Below are positions 8,234 through 16,580 of a DNA stretch of 19,198 nt, in pieces. The notes under the pieces are model-generated. The model saw nothing but the letters and a program-made list of their open reading frames with translations. It had not been told where the DNA came from and made no database searches. Source of the stretch: an uncultured Alphaproteobacteria bacterium (lineage in GTDB: Bacteria > Pseudomonadota > Alphaproteobacteria > Reyranellales > Reyranellaceae); contig CAIYWM010000032.1 in NCBI GenBank assembly GCA_903929895.1, positions 1-19,198 on the forward strand. Direction: 5' to 3'. A program made the position numbers and the translations under genes. Each line of letters begins with the position of its first letter. Positions within the stretch are counted from its first letter, which is position 1.

Positions 8234-8497
8234 GCCGCCCACGTCAAAGCAAAGGCCGCCCAGGTTGCTGGGCGGGCAAGCGCTTGACGCTGAAGGAAAT
8301 GGCAGGCGCTCCCTGGCGCAACAACTCCTGTTTGGCGGCATTTGCTTAGTCCGCGCGCCCTCGATGCGAACGGGTGACTGCTTGGCGGCATCGACCGCCA
8401 ACCACCAAGGCGAGGCCGCCGCATTTGTCGCTGCTTTGCTCTGACGTCCTGCAGTATGGTGGAACACTGCCAGTGCAAGAGATGGAGGAAGTCGGTC
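8234..8497. other. Intergenic stretch with two hairpins and no convincing gene
   Basis: It holds a hairpin CCGCCCAG (8256-8263) / CTGGGCGG (8268-8275), loop GTTG. Read on the minus strand, this is followed by CCTTTGCTTTG, a weak terminator-like tail. A second hairpin is TTGGCGG (8382-8388) / CCGCCAA (8395-8401), and a TTGGCGGCAT word also occurs near 8331. At its right end lies the GGAGGAA ribosome site (8484-8490) of the next gene. Open frames here have no recognisable protein character. Confidence 0.45.
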
Positions 8498-8773
8498 ATG
8501 TCGGAGGAACGAAAGAAGGTGCTGCAACGCTTCAAGGAGCGGCTCGCGCACCTCGAATCAGGAGCGATCGCCGGACCGGCGCACTGGCACCTGTTCCATC
8601 TGCACAATGCGCTGAATGCGCTTCCCGACGATCATTCGGCAGCCGACCTCCATCTCGACGAGTTCGATCGCGCCGATCTCGCCAAGGAGTTTCCGGAGAT
8701 GGAGGCGGACAGGCCACCCTCGGCTTCCGAAATCCGCACGCGCTTCGACATGCTCGCGGGCGGACTGCTCTAG
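8498..8773 (+). CDS. Small hypothetical protein (91 residues)
   Basis: I do not recognise this family. The protein starts MSEERKKVLQRFKERLAHLE, which is helical and charged, followed by AGPAHWHLFHLHNALNAL, an acidic stretch DLHLDEFDRADLAKEFPEME and a C-terminal RTRFDMLAGGLL. It has no signal peptide or membrane segment, so it is probably cytoplasmic. The start at ATG 8498 is chosen because a near-perfect ribosome site GGAGGAA (8484-8490) sits 7 bases before it; an upstream in-frame ATG at 8456 would add 14 residues and lacks such a site. The histidine cluster HWHLFHLH is notable, but no metal-binding role can be claimed. Confidence 0.7.
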   Translation: MSEERKKVLQRFKERLAHLESGAIAGPAHWHLFHLHNALNALPDDHSAADLHLDEFDRADLAKEFPEMEADRPPSASEIRTRFDMLAGGLL

Positions 8774-9006
8774 CGGAAAGGATCGCGGGTCAGGCCTGCT
8801 GGCCCACTCCCTCGTCGCGCCATCCGCGGCGCCTGCGTTCGATCCCGGTCTCGCTCGGCCGGCAGGCGCGGCGGGGGCGAACGTCGCCCAGCCCTCGATC
8901 CTGGACAAATGCCGTCCATCCATGCTTGCCCGATGATCTGCATTGCGGAATTTTATTCTGCTATGTAAGGTTTCGGACAGAGTAGATTTTGAGATCTGGC
9001 CGGCCA

Positions 9007-9978
9007 ATGCATTTCGCCAAGTGTGCCGCGATCTTCCTCGGCCTGACGCTCGGGCCGTCGGCGATGGCGAGAGATATCGTTTCTTCAGACATTTATCCGT
9101 CGAATTACCCAACCGTGCGCGCCACTGCGTACATGGGAGACCTGATCCGCGAACGCAGCGGTAATCGCCTCATCCTGTCGAATCTCGGGGCCGGCGATGC
9201 GGAATCGGAGAACTACACGCTGGGCCAGCTGCGCAACGGCACCCTCGACATGGCGCGGATCAATCTCAGCACATTGAACGGTGCGGTGCCGGCCACCAGC
9301 GTCCTGACGCTTCCCTATCTGATCCGCTCGACCGAGCACGAACGGAGGGTGCTCGATGGACCGATCGGCGAGGAGATCCTGGCTTCGTTGGAGAGTGCCG
9401 GCGTCATCGGCCTCGGCTTCTACGACGGCGGACCGAGATCGACCTACGGCACCAGGCCGATCCGGGCGCCGGCCGACTTGCGCGGCGTGACGTACCGCGT
9501 CCAGCCATCCTCGATCTGGGCGTCCATGTTGCGCGCCCTCGGGGCGCAGCCAGTGCCCATGACCCAGTCACGTGTCGCGGCCGCCATGCGCGCAGGCGCC
9601 GTCGACCTGGCTGATGGAACATGGTCGTCCTTCGTCGCCTTGCAACATCACCGCGTGGCAAAGAGCTTCAGCCTGACCGAGCATGCGAGGCCGCCCAGCG
9701 TACTGCTGTTCTCCCGGCCGGTCTGGGACACGCTCTCGTCCGACGACAAGGCGATCATCCGCACCTCGGCACGCGATTCGATCGCCTTCTATCGGCGGCT
9801 GTGGGACGAGAATGAGGCGGCGGCCCGTCGCGAAGCCGAAGCGGCCGGTGTCCTGATCGTGAGCGACGTCGACTACGACGGCTTTGCCAGGGCCCTGGCG
9901 CCATACCATCCCATCATCGTCTCCGATGCTTGGTTCAGATCGATGATCGAGCGAATCGAAGCCGCGAGGACAAGATAG
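9007..9978 (+). CDS. TRAP-type C4-dicarboxylate-family periplasmic binding protein (DctP-like), orphan
   Basis: A 323-residue exported solute-binding protein. The signal peptide is residues 1-21 (cleavage after AMA before RDIV). The mature domain has the DctP pattern: a YMGDLIRERSGNRL helix, LGQLRNGTLDMARINLS, VLTLPYLIRSTEHERRVLDG, FYDGGPRSTYGTRPIRAPADLRGVTYRVQPS with the family arginine in YRVQ, and ALGAQPVPMTQSRVAAAMRAGAVD. ATG 9007 is chosen over an upstream TTG (8989) because the signal peptide begins there. No DctQ or DctM membrane subunits are adjacent: the next gene on the strand is a SulP transporter 79 bases away. Ligand unknown. The 233-base gap before it shows an AT-rich patch around 8945-8990 that may hold its promoter. 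Confidence 0.88.
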   Translation: MHFAKCAAIFLGLTLGPSAMARDIVSSDIYPSNYPTVRATAYMGDLIRERSGNRLILSNLGAGDAESENYTLGQLRNGTLDMARINLSTLNGAVPATSVLTLPYLIRSTEHERRVLDGPIGEEILASLESAGVIGLGFYDGGPRSTYGTRPIRAPADLRGVTYRVQPSSIWASMLRALGAQPVPMTQSRVAAAMRAGAVDLADGTWSSFVALQHHRVAKSFSLTEHARPPSVLLFSRPVWDTLSSDDKAIIRTSARDSIAFYRRLWDENEAAARREAEAAGVLIVSDVDYDGFARALAPYHPIIVSDAWFRSMIERIEAARTR

Positions 9979-10057
9979 CGCCGGTCGACGTGGACGGAAG
10001 CGCGCCCCTGTGAAATCGCGCCCTCTCCGCCTAGGATCAGGCAGGGGAGAGAGTCGA

Positions 10058-11740
10058 ATGAGCATCTTGCGCTGGATGCCGGGCGTGGCGACGCTGCGCA
10101 GCTACGAGGCATCGTTTCTGCCGCGTGACCTCGCGGCGGGATTGACGCTCGGCGCGGTCATGGTGCCGGTGGGTCTCGCCTACGGCGAACTGGCCGGCCT
10201 TCCAATGGCCGGTCTCTATGGCAGCATCCTGCCGCTGCTCGCCTACGCCCTGTTCGGCAGCTCCCGACACCTCGTCGTTGGACCCGACACCGCCATGGCG
10301 GCCATCGTCGCCGTCGCCGTGGCGCCGCTGGCACTGGGTGATCCGGTCCGGCTGGCGCTGCTCGCAACCGGCCTCGGCGTCTTGGTCGGGCTCATCTGCC
10401 TGCTGGCCGGCCTGCTGCGGCTGGGCTTCGTCGCCAACTTCCTGTCCAAGCCGGTGATCGCGGGCTTCATGCACGGGCTCGCCCTGGTCATCGTGGGGGC
10501 GCAGATTCCCAAAGTGCTGGGCTTCAAGGTCGAGGGCGAGACCACGTTCGACCAGTTCGTCGCCACGGCCCGCAGGCTGGGCGACACGAATTTTGCCTCC
10601 CTGGCGATCGGGGCCTCGTGCTTTGCCGTCATCCTCATCTGTCGCCGCCTCGCGCCGCGCGTGCCCGGAGCGGTGATTGCGCTGGCGGGCTCCACGCTGG
10701 CCGTCGTTCTGTTGGGTCTCGAACGACACGGGGTCACGCTGATCGGCCGCATTCCGACCGGGCTGCCCGACCTGTCGCTGCCGCTCCTGTCGCTGGCCGA
10801 TTTCGACGCGCTGCTGCCGGTGGCGCTGGTCGCGGCGCTCCTGTCCATCTCCGATACGATGATCACGGCCCGCGCGTTCGGCGCGCGGCATGGCACGCGC
10901 GTCGATGCCGACCAGGAACTGCTGGGGATCGGCACCGCCAACCTGGTCTCCGGCCTGACTCAGGGGCTGCCGATCAGCGCCAGCGACACACGCACCGCCG
11001 TCGCCGAAGCGGCGGGCAGCCGGACGCAGGTCACCATGGTCGTCGCGGCGGCCATCGTGGCCGGCGTCACGCTCTGGATGGGCGATCTGCTCTACTACCT
11101 GCCGACGGCGGCCTTGGGCGGCATCCTGATCGCCTCCGCCTGGGGCCTCTGCGACCTGGGCGAGTTCAGCCGGCTCTGGCGCTTCCGCGGCAGCGACCTC
11201 GCCGCGGCGCTGCTGACGATGGCGGGCGTCGTGGTGCTGGGAGTCATGGAGGGCATCCTGATCGGCGTCGTCTTCTCGTTGGTCCTGTTGCTCCGCGCAC
11301 TGGCCTTTCCGGCCGACGCCGCACTGGGCCGCACACCCGATGGCGGCTGGCACGACCCCGCCCATCGTACCGATGCCGTTTCGGTCCCGGGCCTGCTCGT
11401 CTATCGCTTCTCGGCGCCGTTGTTCTTCGCCAACTGCGAGCTGTTCCGCGAGCGCATCGAGGCGCGGGTTGCGGCCGCGCCCCATCCGGTGCGCCGGGTC
11501 GTGATCGATGGGGCGGCAATTCACGATGTCGACCTCATGGCGTGCGATCTGCTCGTCGACCTGGAGCGTGAGCTGCGGGCAAAGGGGATCAAGCTGGCGT
11601 TCGGCAATCTGCGCGACCGCGTGAGACGCGACATCGAGCGCGGCCTCCGGCTTGCCGCAGGAGACGGCGAGGGCGACATTGTCTATCCGACAGTTGCCGC
11701 GGCCGCGTCGTCTCCGCCGCCCGCGACAGCGGCACTCTAA
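10058..11740 (+). CDS. SulP-family anion transporter with C-terminal STAS domain
   Basis: A 560-residue inner-membrane transporter of the SLC26/SulP family, which carries sulfate, bicarbonate or dicarboxylates by proton or sodium coupling or exchange. Residues 20-80 hold the N-terminal signature: LPRDLAAGLTLGAVMVPVGLAYGELAGLP, GLYGSILPLLAYALFGSSRHLVVGPDTAMA. About a dozen membrane segments follow to about residue 425, including ISASDTRTAVAEAAGSRTQ. A cytoplasmic STAS domain covers about 441-540 (LVYRFSAPLFFANCELFRERI, then VVIDGAAIHDVDLM). Where regulated STAS domains carry Ser or Thr, this one has Asp (DVD, about residue 492). ATG 10058 has a GGGGAGA ribosome site 7 bases upstream. The substrate cannot be assigned. 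Confidence 0.92.
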   Translation: MSILRWMPGVATLRSYEASFLPRDLAAGLTLGAVMVPVGLAYGELAGLPMAGLYGSILPLLAYALFGSSRHLVVGPDTAMAAIVAVAVAPLALGDPVRLALLATGLGVLVGLICLLAGLLRLGFVANFLSKPVIAGFMHGLALVIVGAQIPKVLGFKVEGETTFDQFVATARRLGDTNFASLAIGASCFAVILICRRLAPRVPGAVIALAGSTLAVVLLGLERHGVTLIGRIPTGLPDLSLPLLSLADFDALLPVALVAALLSISDTMITARAFGARHGTRVDADQELLGIGTANLVSGLTQGLPISASDTRTAVAEAAGSRTQVTMVVAAAIVAGVTLWMGDLLYYLPTAALGGILIASAWGLCDLGEFSRLWRFRGSDLAAALLTMAGVVVLGVMEGILIGVVFSLVLLLRALAFPADAALGRTPDGGWHDPAHRTDAVSVPGLLVYRFSAPLFFANCELFRERIEARVAAAPHPVRRVVIDGAAIHDVDLMACDLLVDLERELRAKGIKLAFGNLRDRVRRDIERGLRLAAGDGEGDIVYPTVAAAASSPPPATAAL

Positions 11741-11751
11741 CGGCATTTTCG

Positions 11752-11788
11752 GGAGCAGGCGCTCCAGCCGCGCTGGCCAGGAGCCAGC
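11752..11788. terminator. Hairpins in the convergent gap after the SulP gene (weak terminator candidate)
   Basis: The 48-base gap between convergent genes holds GGAGC (11752-11756) / GCTCC (11761-11765) and GCTGGC (11772-11777) / GCCAGC (11783-11788). Neither is followed by a proper T-tract on either strand, so intrinsic termination is only possible, not shown. Confidence 0.3.
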
Positions 11789-12535
11789 CTACTTCAGGGC
11801 GTTGCGAAGCGGTTCGTTGGAGAGCTGCATCAACCCGCCGAACGGCAGGCCGAGCTCCAGGATCAGGTAGAAGGCCGCGGACGCCGAGAGGATGCAGATC
11901 GCGATCACGGTGAACATCGTGGGATTGGGCGGCGCCGACATGCTGAAGATGCCGAAGATGAACATCAGCCAGACGATCAGCACGATCAGAAACGTATTGG
12001 AGATCGAATCCGTTGGCTGTGCGAAGAGGGCGATCTGGGTTTGCTGCAGGTCGGCGCTGATCTGGATGGCGCGCGCATGCAGGGCCCGCTGCTTGGCATT
12101 GGCGGGTTTCAGGTCCTGCAGCATGTAGAGAACCTGCTCTTCAGGAGCCTTGCTTTCGTCGAACTTCACGCCGCGCGCCACGGCCTCCTCGCGCCAGATC
12201 GAATCGATCATCGGCTGGATCTCGGCCCGCAGGGCCGCACGCACCGGGTCCGCCTCTGGGCCATAATGCTTGAGCACGCGGTCGAGTTCGGCGATGTCGG
12301 CCGTGAGGCGGCTCACCAGGCCACTGCTGCGCTCGAAGGAGGTGCGGGTCGAGGCGAAGAGAAGCGCCAGCACCAGGGCGGACATCGTGGCGACCAGCGC
12401 GATCGAGAGCTTGATGACGTCCTTGGAATCGCCGTTCAGATGATGCTCGGGAAGGCGAGGCCGCAGCAGGGCTCCGCCGACCGCGCTGGCGACGATGCAG
12501 GCGAAGGCAAGCGCGGCAAACTGGATCGGGCTCAA
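11789..12535 (-). CDS. DUF4239 (bestrophin-like domain) membrane protein
   Basis: A 248-residue inner-membrane protein of unknown function. Four membrane segments are apparent at about 3-24, 43-62, 181-199 and 206-228, with a central soluble region at 65-175. The sequence DSKDVIKLSIALVATMSALVLALLFAS, followed by LTADIAELDRVLKHYGPEA, is typical of the DUF4239 family. The only possible start is TTG 12535: the frame has a stop four codons upstream, no closer ATG would preserve the first membrane segment, and GAGG lies about 8 bases before the TTG. It follows the autotransporter gene by 115 bases on the same strand. The family name refers to distant similarity to bestrophin channels; no activity is established. 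Confidence 0.8.
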   Translation of the reverse strand: MSPIQFAALAFACIVASAVGGALLRPRLPEHHLNGDSKDVIKLSIALVATMSALVLALLFASTRTSFERSSGLVSRLTADIAELDRVLKHYGPEADPVRAALRAEIQPMIDSIWREEAVARGVKFDESKAPEEQVLYMLQDLKPANAKQRALHARAIQISADLQQTQIALFAQPTDSISNTFLIVLIVWLMFIFGIFSMSAPPNPTMFTVIAICILSASAAFYLILELGLPFGGLMQLSNEPLRNALK

Positions 12536-12650
12536 GACGGGACCTCAGGTCGTTCTGGATGTCAGGCCGCCCAACCTGCCCCACGCGAGCGTGTGCATGC
12601 AATGCCAAGTATTATCGGGCCAGCGCCCCTGGAGCCGCAGGATTCCCACG

Positions 12651-15600
12651 TCACCAGGTCATCCTGAATCCACCGTTGAGCACGTGGTTGGCGGTGCCGC
12701 TGCCCGTTTCGCCGTCGTAACGGAGATAGAGCGACGTGCCGGGGGCGACGACCGTGTTGGCGGCAAGGCTGAAGGCGGCGCTGTCACGCTGCGGGGCGGC
12801 GCCGAACACCGTGAAGCTGGCACCCGGCGCGCCGGCAAAGCTTGCCGTCACCGGCCGCGTCGTATCGGCGTATTCGTGCGCCCAGCCCAGGCGAAGCTGT
12901 ACCGCCAGTTTCTCGCGGCCCTCGGGGCCGAAGGCGCCGGCGAACTCGGCGCCGAGCACGCTGCGCGCCGACCCTGTGGTCTGTGGCGCAACGTTGAGGC
13001 TGAGTGACCCCGCGCCGCTCTCGGTGAAGCCGAACTGGCTGTTGGTCGTTCCCTGGAAGCGGGCAAAGGGTGTGACCGACAGCGCGGCGGGCTCGTGGAT
13101 CCCGATGCGATAGCCCGCTTCGATCTGCCCCAGGAACTGGTTGGCGCCGGTGCGGCCCTGCGCGAGGCGCGCCGACAGATTGGGCAGCACGATCTGGCGC
13201 GTCATCTGGTTGTCGCTGTAGCCGTAGCCTGCAAGGCCATCAAGATAGAAGGCGCCCTGGGTGAAGGAGGCGTAGAGACTGGCCTGGAAGCTGTTGGTCG
13301 TGCCCTGGCCGCTGAAGCCGCTGGCCCACTGGTTGCCGCTGACATAGCCTAGGGCAACACCGCCCAGGAAACGCGGATCGAAGCGATAGTCGGCGCCGGT
13401 AGCGAAGCCGCCGGCGTTGTACGTCAGGGTGCCGGCATTGGCATTGCCGGCAACGCTGCCGGTGCCGCCCAGCGCGCTCCCCCACAGGCTCCACGGGGTG
13501 ACGGTGTCGCCATCACAGGCCTCCGAGGGAGCCACGTCACAGGCCTGGGCGACGGCCACGCGGGTGCCGCTCCCGACGCCGCCGCGGGCGAGGCTCATCT
13601 GCTGGCCCATCATGTTCATGAACAGCAGCCCGCTGCCCAGATTGGCGGTGCCGAAGCCGGAATAGTTCTGGCCGCTGAGGGCATTGAGGGCGGCCTGGCC
13701 CTGTCCCAGCGAGTAGGTGGCCATCGTGCCGATGACGGTGGCGAAGTCGCCGCCCGATCCGGCGACGCTCCGGTCGAGGACGCGGCCGACGGCAGACTGG
13801 TTGGGCGTGGCGGCGCCGACACCGAAGCCGCCGGGCTTGAGGGTGAGAAAGACGTTGTTGGCGTCGTAGGCGAGAGAGGCCTGGAGGAAGGGATAGAGGC
13901 TGCTGGCACCGGTAAAGGTGCCGGTGACGCCGCCCGTGGCATTGAGAATTGTGTAGGTGGTGCTGGGGGCATACACGCCCGAGGCCGCGGTCACGACCAC
14001 GTCTCCGCCGGCGACGGTGGCGGTGCCGGGCGCGCCGGTGACGTTGATGCGGTCGGCCTGGCCCGTGGCATTGGTCTCGACCTGGTAGCTGCTGCCGGCG
14101 GCCTGGGTATAGGCGCCGTTCACGGTCAGCGTGCCGATGGAGTTGCCGGGCGCGACGATGCCGACGTTGGTGACGGTGCCGAAGATCGTGCCGCTGCCGC
14201 CGAGATTGCCGGCGGCGCCCACGATGACATTGCTGGTGATGCTGCCGTTGACGGCGAGGCGGCCGCCGGTGATGGAGGTGGGGCCGGTGTAGGTGTTGGC
14301 GCCGGTGAGGGAGAGCGTGCCCGGCCCCTGCAGGGTGAGGCCGCCGGTTCCGGTGAGGATGCCGGCGAAGGTGTTGCTGCCCTGCTCGGCCACCGTCAGT
14401 GTGCTGGTGCCCAATGCGATCGTGCCGCCGAGACCGGAGAGGGATCCGATGGTCGCGTTGTTGCCGTTGAAGTCGAGGGTTCCGCCGTTGACCATGAGCG
14501 GGCCGGTGGTGGGCAGGGAGGCACCCGGCGCCAGCTGCAGGATACCCTGATTCAAAACGGTGCCGCCGGTGTAGCTGTTGGCACCCGACAGGGTGAGCAT
14601 GCCGAGGCCGTTCTTGATCAACCCGCCCGGACCAGCCACCGCCGTGCCGAGCACGAGGTTGAAGCCGTTGGTGTCGAAGGCGCCGCCGCCCGGACCGAGT
14701 GTGACCTGACGAGCCACCGTGAAGTCGGACAACGCCGCGAGCATGCCGTAGTTCAATGTGAGGCCGCCTGACGTGTTACCGAGTGCCGCATCGGCATTGA
14801 TCCCGAGGGTCGCACCGCCCGAAACGGTCGTGCCGCCGGTGTAGGTGTTCACGCCCGTCAGAAGGAGGAGGCCGCCTGTCAGCGCAACGCTGCCCCCGGT
14901 GCCTGCTGCCCATGCTCCGCCGTCCGCGATGGTGCCGCCAAAGCTGCCGCCATTGGTGATGGTGAGGTTCTGTCCGCCCAGGTTCACCTGCCCCGAGCCG
15001 GTGAGAGTCTGGATGGCGACCGGATTCCAGGCGCGCGAGATGTCCAGCAGGCCGTTGTTCACCACGCCACTGGATGCGGCGATGCTGCCCGGTCCGGAAA
15101 TGAGGAGCTGGGCTCCGCTGTCGAGATTGGTGAGGCCGGTATAGGTGTTGGTGGCGCTGAGTTGCACCGCGCCGCCGTCGTGGATGGTGACGCCGCCCGG
15201 TCCGGAGATGACGCCAGCCAGACCCAACGGCACGTTACTGCCGTCGACGACCAGGGGTCCGTCGGCGGTGGTCACGAGGTTTGCCGCGGTGACGTAGAAC
15301 GGGGTGTAGCCGATCGCCTGGCCCGTCAGGTCGAACATCACCGAGTTCTGCATGAAGAACGGTATGCCGATTGTGTTCGCCGATCCGGATCTTATCTCTG
15401 TCGAATAGGTGTCACCGCTCGAGGACGAACCCGCGAGTGTCGAAGGGCTCGTCGTGATTCCCGAGATCGTTTCTCCCGACGGTGAGGCGCCGGAAATCGA
15501 AAGGGTGCTCCCTTTGTTGGTGTCGCCACTGCCCATCTCTGTGGCCAGCACATAGAGGGGGGTGCCGGTGTCGAGCAGGGTAGGGGCGGTATTGGAGACC

Positions 15601-16580
15601 AATGAACCGCCCAAAGTGCCGGGAGGCAGTGTGGTCGTGAAGTTCGAGCCGAATTCCCGTGATCCATTGTTGCCGGTAGCGCCGCCGTAGGGGTTGGGAA
15701 AACTTGTGCCTGTTTCTGCCCATGGCACGACTCCGACCTGGCCCGTCGCCGAGACCGGGGCGAACTGGCCGATCAACTCGGGGGTGAGTCCGACCGTCAC
15801 GCAGGCGAGGCAGGGGCTCACCTGTCGCGTTTGCCCGCCGATGGTTACGATCTGGGTGCCGCTCGGTGAATTGGTGATTTTGTGCGGCGTACCGTCGGGG
15901 TCGTAGCTTGCCGGATTGGGCTGGCCGTTCGCCGACACGACGTAGCCCTGATGCTGTACGCCGGGGAGGATCGTCTGGCCGAGCACACCGCCCACGACCG
16001 CCGAGGTGTTCGTCAGGTCGGTGAAGTTGCCGGCACCGAAGATGCCATAGAAGGTCTTGTACAGGGGCGGCTTGTCATGGGTCTGGAAATACTCGGGAAA
16101 GGTGTTCTCCACGCGTGTGCCGCGTTCATTCGTCTCGTTGTAGACGGCGTTGATCTGATAACCCGGAGTGGCGGAGAGGGTGGCCGCTGGCGCGCTGCCT
16201 GCCGTGGCCCCGGCCGCATAGAAGTTCAGAACCGGCACCTGAACCAGATTGCCCGTGTAGCAAGGCGGCGAACCATAGCAATAATGGACGCCCGACCCAT
16301 TGGGCACGGTCGCCGCTGGAACGGTCTGGCCGAAGCCCTGCCAGGTGGCGGGGTTCCACGCGGCGTTGAAGACGGCAGACCCCGTATCGAACAGGTAAGG
16401 CTGAGGCGTGCCGCCGTTGATGCCGATATTGATGCCGAGGCTCCAGCCATTCACCTTGTAGTATTCGAGAGGAATCGTAACGGATTGGGCATGAGCCTGT
16501 GTGACCGGCAGCAGAAGCGACACAAGAATTGCCGCCGCGACCAGCGCGGCGCATGCAGTCCGAAATACGCGACGAAGCAT
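12651..16580 (-). CDS. Autotransporter (type Va secretion) with N-terminal pepsin-like aspartic protease domain
   Basis: A 1309-residue outer-membrane autotransporter. ATG 16580 is chosen because it opens a clear signal peptide (1-31, cleavage AHA|QS) and has a GAGGG ribosome site; a longer in-frame start at 16703 puts 41 non-hydrophobic residues ahead. Residues about 33-430 look like a bilobal pepsin-family protease (see separate entry). Residues about 440-920 are Gly/Thr/Asn-rich beta-helix with four NxYTGxT passenger repeats. The beta-barrel spans about 1028-1309, beginning TPWSLWGSALGGTGS and ending in the aromatic FRMTW expected for BAM recognition. The last conserved passenger segment (NALSGQNYSGFGTANL, about 967-982) precedes the barrel. 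It would be exported by Sec, inserted by BAM, and display or release the protease at the cell surface. Neighbours give no hint of its target. Confidence 0.92.
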   Translation of the reverse strand: MLRRVFRTACAALVAAAILVSLLLPVTQAHAQSVTIPLEYYKVNGWSLGINIGINGGTPQPYLFDTGSAVFNAAWNPATWQGFGQTVPAATVPNGSGVHYCYGSPPCYTGNLVQVPVLNFYAAGATAGSAPAATLSATPGYQINAVYNETNERGTRVENTFPEYFQTHDKPPLYKTFYGIFGAGNFTDLTNTSAVVGGVLGQTILPGVQHQGYVVSANGQPNPASYDPDGTPHKITNSPSGTQIVTIGGQTRQVSPCLACVTVGLTPELIGQFAPVSATGQVGVVPWAETGTSFPNPYGGATGNNGSREFGSNFTTTLPPGTLGGSLVSNTAPTLLDTGTPLYVLATEMGSGDTNKGSTLSISGASPSGETISGITTSPSTLAGSSSSGDTYSTEIRSGSANTIGIPFFMQNSVMFDLTGQAIGYTPFYVTAANLVTTADGPLVVDGSNVPLGLAGVISGPGGVTIHDGGAVQLSATNTYTGLTNLDSGAQLLISGPGSIAASSGVVNNGLLDISRAWNPVAIQTLTGSGQVNLGGQNLTITNGGSFGGTIADGGAWAAGTGGSVALTGGLLLLTGVNTYTGGTTVSGGATLGINADAALGNTSGGLTLNYGMLAALSDFTVARQVTLGPGGGAFDTNGFNLVLGTAVAGPGGLIKNGLGMLTLSGANSYTGGTVLNQGILQLAPGASLPTTGPLMVNGGTLDFNGNNATIGSLSGLGGTIALGTSTLTVAEQGSNTFAGILTGTGGLTLQGPGTLSLTGANTYTGPTSITGGRLAVNGSITSNVIVGAAGNLGGSGTIFGTVTNVGIVAPGNSIGTLTVNGAYTQAAGSSYQVETNATGQADRINVTGAPGTATVAGGDVVVTAASGVYAPSTTYTILNATGGVTGTFTGASSLYPFLQASLAYDANNVFLTLKPGGFGVGAATPNQSAVGRVLDRSVAGSGGDFATVIGTMATYSLGQGQAALNALSGQNYSGFGTANLGSGLLFMNMMGQQMSLARGGVGSGTRVAVAQACDVAPSEACDGDTVTPWSLWGSALGGTGSVAGNANAGTLTYNAGGFATGADYRFDPRFLGGVALGYVSGNQWASGFSGQGTTNSFQASLYASFTQGAFYLDGLAGYGYSDNQMTRQIVLPNLSARLAQGRTGANQFLGQIEAGYRIGIHEPAALSVTPFARFQGTTNSQFGFTESGAGSLSLNVAPQTTGSARSVLGAEFAGAFGPEGREKLAVQLRLGWAHEYADTTRPVTASFAGAPGASFTVFGAAPQRDSAAFSLAANTVVAPGTSLYLRYDGETGSGTANHVLNGGFRMTW
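14256..15149 (-). repeat. Four passenger-associated (PATR-type) repeats in the autotransporter
   Basis: At protein level, NTYTGLTNLDSGAQL (about 478), NTYTGGTTVSGGATL (578), NSYTGGTVLNQGILQL (668) and NTYTGPTSITGGRLAV (762) share the pattern L-x-G-x-N-x-Y-T-G-x-T-x-[IVL]-x-x-G-x-L, spaced about 90-100 residues apart. They mark turns of the beta-helical stalk that carries the protease domain outward. Confidence 0.85.
15291..16484 (-). other. Pepsin-like (family A1) aspartic protease domain in the autotransporter passenger
   Basis: Seen directly: two catalytic-type motifs in one chain, PYLFDTGSAVF (D65) and PTLLDTGTPLYVL (D337), matching the DTGS and DTGT of the two pepsin lobes. Between them are a flap-like segment GVHYCYGSPPCYTGNLVQVPV (around Y100-Y102), FYGIFGAGNF (compare DGILGLG of pepsins) and QGYVVSANGQ (compare QGL-F-YL). 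After the second motif comes IGIPFFMQNSVMFDLTGQ then AIGYTPF, the analogue of the pepsin C-terminal LGDxFLRxYYxVFD...IGxAP. The spacing of the two aspartates (272 residues) exceeds that of pepsin (183), so loops are enlarged. Possible disulfides are C101/C107 and C257/C260. Activity is inferred, not shown. Confidence 0.75.

Noticed and set aside
8162..8551. 129-codon minus-strand open frame
   Set aside because: It runs through the intrinsic terminator and has no protein-like features.
8558..9112. 184-codon minus-strand open frame
   Set aside because: Arg/Ser-rich without motifs, and overlaps the better supported plus-strand genes at 8498 and 9007.
10037..11746. 569-codon open frame on the minus strand opposite the SulP gene
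   Set aside because: It is an antisense shadow in GC-rich DNA: Arg/Gln/Asp-rich, no domain character, and wholly covered by a clear SulP protein with a good ribosome site.
14256..15149. DNA-level tandem repeat in the autotransporter
   Set aside because: The repetition is at protein level (NxYTGxT motif every 90-100 residues); the bases between copies are not conserved.
15291..16484. Single-lobed retropepsin-like protease
   Set aside because: Two DTG motifs plus the C-terminal FD...IGYTP element in one chain fit a two-lobed A1 pepsin rather than a single retropepsin lobe that must dimerise.
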